12,889 nt of DNA from positions 1 through 12,889 of the forward strand of contig JAOXYB010041937.1 in assembly GCA_028565635.1 (NCBI GenBank). Direction: 5' to 3'. The translations under genes and the position numbers were made by a program. Position 1 is the first letter of the stretch, and every line of letters begins with the position of its first letter. Origin of the DNA: Phoronis ovalis (lineage: Eukaryota > Phoronida > Phoronidae). The notes below the pieces were generated by a model. It had not been told where the DNA came from, did not search any database, and worked only from the letters and a program-made list of their open reading frames with translations. Below are positions 8,651-12,889 of the stretch, in pieces.

Positions 8651-9315
8651 TTACAACTATGTATCCATGTGGTACTATTACATGCTAAGACATCTGCTTA
8701 GATACTCGTTTAATATTGAAGAGCTTTATTGCTCGTTCTTTCAGCAATCAACTAACAGATATCCAAGGACAAAAATATCTATAGCAAACAAACCTTTTGT
8801 GTAAAAGTAAACTAAGAAATTTTAAAATGTTTAACCTACAAATTTAGATGAAGTATCCCAATTATTCATAATGCAAACTGAAATGAGTTACTGTCATTTT
8901 CTTCAAACCAAAAAATACTGTCCTGTATCTCACACTTAAACAATCCATGTAGTCAAATACTACCTGTTACTAGGGATTTGGGACGAGTTACTATGTGCAA
9001 CCTTGTATGTCTGTTATACTAAGTTTTCTTCATTGCATCATGATAAAACTTTGTCAGTTTAGAGATTAATTAATGATTATTGCTTTTGCATATCCATTTG
9101 CCGCATATTAATAGTTAATTTTCACGGCAAGGTACTAACTGCTTTAATAAATATTTTTCAAACTTGACAGATTTTACATCAGAGAAAGAAATTTTCCGGA
9201 CGAACATGAGTCATGTTACATGACATCCAACATTTGATTAAATCATTCTTTTCAATAGCCCAAGTTTTTATCAGATATTTTCCTAAGGCATCGATTTGTT
9301 TAACAAAGCACAGTT

Positions 9316-9321
9316 TTTATT
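9316..9321 (-). terminator. Candidate CNEP1R1 polyadenylation signal
   Basis: TTTATT on the + strand reads AATAAA on the - strand. It is the first canonical hexamer I find downstream of the CNEP1R1 stop, about 940 nt away. There is no strong downstream GT-rich element, so confidence is low. Confidence 0.35.
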
Positions 9322-9335
9322 GTTGCTATGGCAAC
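9322..9335. promoter_or_regulatory. RFX X-box-like palindrome
   Basis: GTTGCTATGGCAAC differs from the ideal RFX palindrome GTTGCCATGGCAAC at one base and keeps both GTTGC and GCAAC half-sites. RFX factors bind such sites in animals, often at ciliary genes. It lies between convergent genes, so its target, if any, is unclear. Confidence 0.45.
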
Positions 9336-10264
9336 AGAATTGGAAAATGTAAAGTTATTGTGTTTTAGATGTATTTCAAAAATCCTCTCACATTTGTTAT
9401 AATATTTGGTATTTCAGTGACCAAATTAAAAAATCTGTTTTCATAAACAAAAATTAGATTAGGTAATTAACTTGTGAAAAGAAAAAAATATTCATATCGC
9501 AGGAAAAGAATTGCCTGTTTAGATACAAACCTTTAAAATTATGTAAAATTGACAATTTTTAGCTTGTAACATTAACAAACTAGTAACAAATATTAAACAC
9601 TTGTGATGTTTTTGGCCAAATTTCATTGAAACATATACCGCCTGGATTTTGTACTGGACAAATTTTACTTTCAATTTTCTCAGCTGGGCAGTGATGACGT
9701 CGCATCTGGTAGTTTGACATCTGTGAGCGCGGTTTTCGCCAATGAGTAACATAACCGTAATGTGAGACTAGTTAGTCGTATAATTATTATGGGGGTTTGT
9801 ACATGGGAACTCTTCCCATCTCTAAGATTATAGTAAAGATGAATATAACAGAACTATTATAAATACTGTCTGATAAATATGATTGAGATACAATGCTTAA
9901 AATCTTGCTGTATAGATCGGAAGAATCACTTACATTACTGTCAGAAAATCTTCACATATCAGTGCAACAGAGCATTATGCAAAGTTGCTGCTAATACAAA
10001 TGTTCTCTAAAGCAACGTGTATTGCAGGGATCAACTAAGAAACTAGCAAATCTACACAATCATAATAATAATGATGTAGCTGGTGATAACATTTCAGAGA
10101 GGCTTAGAAAACATTCAGAAGAGCATTCAGAGTATTAAAGCTTTTTCTTATCCATTAAGGCACTCTCTTGAAAATTGTTTTGCTTTTTTTGTCACTCCCA
10201 TAGAATTTGTGCCTCAGGCATGAAGTATTAGAAGGTTAAACATAAACTCCATGTATACTCTTTG

Positions 10265-12625
10265 TCATGTACTTGGCCTTGGTTTTAAAATGAGTTTTCC
10301 GCTCTGAAATAAAAATGAATAATTTTAACATTTGAACTGATTCTTTGTCTGACAACAGGTACTACACACTTTCAGTTTGAAGTATATGTATATGTAGTTA
10401 AATAACATTTATTTTAACTTTTATTACAAACTGGACACAAACGTAAAACAAAGTAAGGTCAAATATTAGTTATCATTTCAATCTCCCTGATGATTTTGCA
10501 AAGTAGTGAAGGATACACCCTTGCAACAGACTTCAAAATTTTAAATTAATAACATAAATAACGAAATAACTTTTGACAGCAAATCTATAATTCGAACTAC
10601 AATAATTTTTGCACGAATGATGATCCAGTTCTCTATGGTGCAATTCGTTCATATACAAAACCTGCATGAAGGTTTGTGTTCATGATCGCCAGCTCTACCC
10701 AGTACATTCAGTAGTCTATTGGTTGGTATAGCCTTCAAATACTGATAACGATATTTTTTTTAGCTTTGTGTCATTTCTAACAAGCATACTTACATCATCA
10801 CAGGACATGTTATATTCAGCTAGTACATCGCGACATCTTGATGCAATACTGACAGCAGTTAAAGAAAAACAAAACAATTCAAACTCTGGTTCTTTTAAGT
10901 ATTCTTTTCCCCTGTTAAATCTAGCAGCTTCTTTTTACTTGCTTGATAGGAATTGTGACAAGAAAAGTGGAAATATAAGGACTACTTTACATCCTTGCAT
11001 TTACCATAATGTACATATGCATATGCAGTTATTGATTGTATTGATGTTAAAAATACAACAAAAGACCAAATAGCTTGTGTTCAACGAACATCGAGAAAGT
11101 TCTGAAAATTTGCATACTTTTTAATATGTTTTCAGTAAAATACAAATTCAAGTGAAATAACATTTGAATTTGTTCTGTTGACCAGTCCTAGACACTGTGC
11201 AAGCAGAGTAGCTCATAAACAACTAAGTCTAACTTGTGTTATGTAATAAGCTGCATGCATTCACCAGGAGGTGTGGTAAAAGGAGTTCAAACCTTGGCCC
11301 TGAAATGTCCCCAAAATTGCCACAACATCCACCCTGAAATATCCTGGGTGAAAAAATCAGATCTGCAATAGTTCAAAAAGCTAAAATACCACTAAAAAAA
11401 TCATATTGCTTTCAAAACAATCAGAAATCTCACCCCGAAATATCCCCAATACAAAATACCTACCCTGAAATATCCTAGAGGGTCAAAAACCCACCCTGAA
11501 AGAAGGCACATGTATATATATATATATATAACTTTATATTGGCAGTGCCCCCCAGGAGTAAAATGTATTTAATCTATCCCACCAAGTAACGACATTAATG
11601 TATCATCTGCAGTGAATTGTGGGATTGATGCCAAGATTGATGGGTTCATTTTGTCATGCCACCTGGTTCATATAAATTGTTTGCCATGTAATACTCATCT
11701 AGCTTGTTAACAAAGGATACATTGATGGTGCTACAACTCTTTTGTGTATACCACAAAGAAACAATGTCACTAAAACAATACAACTGATAGTGAAGAAAGG
11801 ATGGTTCCACAATGAAGATAAAAATGGTACCTGCAATAAAATAAAATCAATTAAAGACAATAATAGCAAGTATCCGACAGGACTGGGAGTCTTCTGATTT
11901 GCATATCACTTTCTATCATTGCTTTTAAAAGCAATTGTCTCAAATTCTTCCCAGGAGTGAAACATTAAAAAATATTTTGCAAGGGAGACAATGGCTGGGG
12001 ACACTTGCCAATTTGGTAGTGTTCTATGCCTGCAGAAATCTAAAAATCAAATTCATAATAATTTATGCCTGCCAAAAAACCATATATATATATATTAGTC
12101 CCAGTTTATAAGTTAGTTTATAAGTTTTAAACTTCACCAAACTACCTTTAGTGTTTCTAGATCCCACAGCCAGCTCCAGGCTCCGGTTGCAGTACAGATG
12201 GACACTATAACCAGCATAGCTGAAAATATTAGGCATGAATGAGGGACTTTAGTCTTTGTTTTGGACATTCAATAATTAGCAAGGAAATATAGTTGTTTCT
12301 AATTACCTTATAGAATGTGGTATGGTTGATGGAGTAAAAAGACAAGAAAAGATAACTACCACACCAGCAAATACTGGGAGGATTGTTCCAATTGTTGTTA
12401 GCAAAAAGGTATATAGTAATTCTGCGTTGTTCATTATTCTGACACATATTTATACAAAGGCGAGATCAAAACCGTAATATCCGGACTACCATGATAACTA
12501 AGTAGTAAGTTTTTAATTAGTCTCAGTAACAAATGTGCTAAGAATGAAAATACCTCGCCACCGGGTTGTAGCTGGTTGCATGCTTGCCAATACTTCAATC
12601 AATCTCCTTTCAAACGCTTTTAGAT
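10265..12625 (-). CDS. CNEP1R1: Nuclear envelope phosphatase regulatory subunit 1 (TMEM188), five coding exons, first exon outside window
   Basis: Exons in - strand order: 12625-12554, 12219-12146, 11830-11721, 10848-10794 and 10303-10265 (stop TGA). They join into 116 residues; the human protein has 125, and the missing part is its first ~8 codons. The product (yeast counterpart Spo7) binds and stabilises the phosphatase CTDNEP1, which dephosphorylates lipin at the nuclear envelope and ER and so controls phospholipid and triglyceride synthesis. Visible family blocks are DLKAFERRL, the PATTRWR segment, [56 protein letters not shown] and GKLILKPRP. Two hydrophobic membrane segments lie at about window residues 26-43 and 61-77. 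All four introns are GT-AG and preserve frame. No start codon with a matching donor was found between 12626 and 12889, so the first exon should lie further right. The gene converges on MED10. Confidence 0.96.
11262..11562. mobile_element. Repeat element with internal CCCTGAAATATCC units, in CNEP1R1 intron
   Basis: The motif CCCTGAAATATCC or a close variant occurs five times in about 200 bp (near 11297, 11331, 11432, 11462 and 11492). The edges carry CACCAGGAGGTG on the left and, read from the right, CTCCTGGGGGGCACTG, a weak inverted pair. ATGCATT and ATGTATT flank the two sides and may be a degraded target duplication. The design resembles the G-rich-ended element at 6318, but the sequences differ. 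Confidence 0.55.
11513..11530. repeat. (TA)9 microsatellite
   Basis: Nine uninterrupted TA units inside the repeat element at 11262-11562. A shorter AT run of seven units lies at 12082-12095. Confidence 0.9.
11918..11935. repeat. 18-bp perfect palindrome in CNEP1R1 intron
   Basis: ATTGCTTTTAAAAGCAAT is identical on both strands. It may be the centre of a small inverted-repeat element, since CTGGGAGT upstream (near 11884) and CCCAGGAGT downstream (near 11952) are loosely complementary. Confidence 0.5.
12103..12126. repeat. 12-bp unit duplicated in tandem
   Basis: AGTTTATAAGTT occurs twice in direct succession, in the intron just beside the donor of the CNEP1R1 exon ending at 12146. It is probably replication slippage. 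Confidence 0.7.
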
Positions 12626-12666
12626 CTGGAAATAAGTATAAAACAGAATAATCATTCGTTATTTAC

Positions 12667-12889
12667 CCCGGGGGCGTACTCAAGGTATTTTTTGGTGGGG
12701 GTGTGCAGTCCAGTTGAAAATTTTGGATTTGGATTGTATACTTCCTACAGTATTTTTTTGGATTGCTACCGTAAAGAAATTCAAAAGTTTGGATTGCTAC
12801 AAGCTGCTTACTGCAAATAATTTGGATTAATTTTAGGTTTGTATCCATAAAACGATTTTTGGAATTTGGTTTGTATCAGTCAGTTTGCA
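12667..12889. mobile_element. Second copy of the G-rich-ended element, cut by the window edge
   Basis: It starts CCCGGGGGCGTACTCAAG, then matches the complement of 6643 down to about 6470 at roughly 90%, including TATTTTTTGGTGGGG, GTTGAAAATTTTGGATTT and GGATTGCTACCGTAA. From about 12835 the match becomes poorer, and the far end lies beyond the window. It is upstream of the CNEP1R1 exon starting at 12625, so within its first intron or promoter region. The ORFs here on both strands are repeat sequence. Confidence 0.8.

Larger units (their letters stand above)
8651..10264. other. Intergenic DNA between convergent MED10 and CNEP1R1, including the CNEP1R1 3' UTR
   Basis: No exon of a recognisable protein was found on either strand. 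On the - strand, AATAAA occurs at 9316-9321 and 8725-8730, so the CNEP1R1 3' UTR may be roughly 0.9 kb or more. A locally GC-richer block at about 9640-9760 contains TGACGTCG and a 77-codon reverse ORF without motifs; it may be an old repeat. An RFX-type X-box lies at 9322-9335. Confidence 0.5.

Noticed and set aside
9519-9752. 77-codon ORF on the - strand in a GC-richer block
   Set aside because: No recognisable domain and no splice partners. It is more likely old repeat or 3' UTR sequence.
9913-9926. AGATCGGAAGAATC, similar to the start of a sequencing adapter
   Set aside because: Only the first 11 bases fit and the surrounding sequence continues naturally. Chance is the simplest explanation.
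10768-11073. 101-codon ORF on the + strand
   Set aside because: It is antisense to the CNEP1R1 exon at 10794-10848 and then runs into intron. It has no motif of its own.
12663-12848. ORFs on both strands at the right edge
   Set aside because: They are explained by the second copy of the G-rich-ended element.

Overview
The window looks like nuclear DNA from an animal: AT-rich sequence in which short coding exons are split by GT-AG introns, with repeats carrying terminal inverted repeats scattered through introns and spacers. Reading across the splice junctions gives three highly conserved single-copy housekeeping genes. The protein sequences and the G-rich-ended repeats suggest a marine invertebrate, possibly a deuterostome such as a hemichordate. 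The species assignment is a low-confidence inference. No bacterial, organellar, viral or CRISPR features are visible.

Layout: (1) 49-3878, + strand, the last seven coding exons of POLR2C (RNA polymerase II subunit RPB3). The N-terminal ~29 codons lie left of the window, and the 3' UTR ends near 4300. (2) 4310-5348, intergenic DNA with an inverted-repeat element (4681-4966) and the compact MED10 promoter. (3) 5349-8144, + strand, the complete MED10 gene (Mediator subunit 10, 138 aa, four coding exons). Its 1.6 kb first intron carries a transposon inserted inside another transposon. (4) 8145-10264, the region between the convergent 3' ends of MED10 and the next gene. (5) 10265-12625, - strand, five coding exons of CNEP1R1 (TMEM188), the regulatory subunit of the nuclear-envelope phosphatase that acts on lipin. 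Its first ~8 codons lie beyond the right edge. (6) 12667-12889, part of a second copy of the G-rich-ended element, reaching the window edge.

POLR2C and MED10 are co-oriented neighbours that both serve RNA polymerase II transcription. CNEP1R1 converges on MED10 and acts in lipid metabolism at the nuclear envelope. I see no sign that the three form one pathway.

I found no convincing new multi-gene system. The most interesting signals are structural: a decayed second copy of the end of POLR2C exon 3 in the intron before it, a GC-AG intron in POLR2C, a nested transposon insertion with an exact 8-bp target duplication, and CTCF-, YY1- and RFX-like motifs near MED10. The short ORFs that do not coincide with these exons look like chance.
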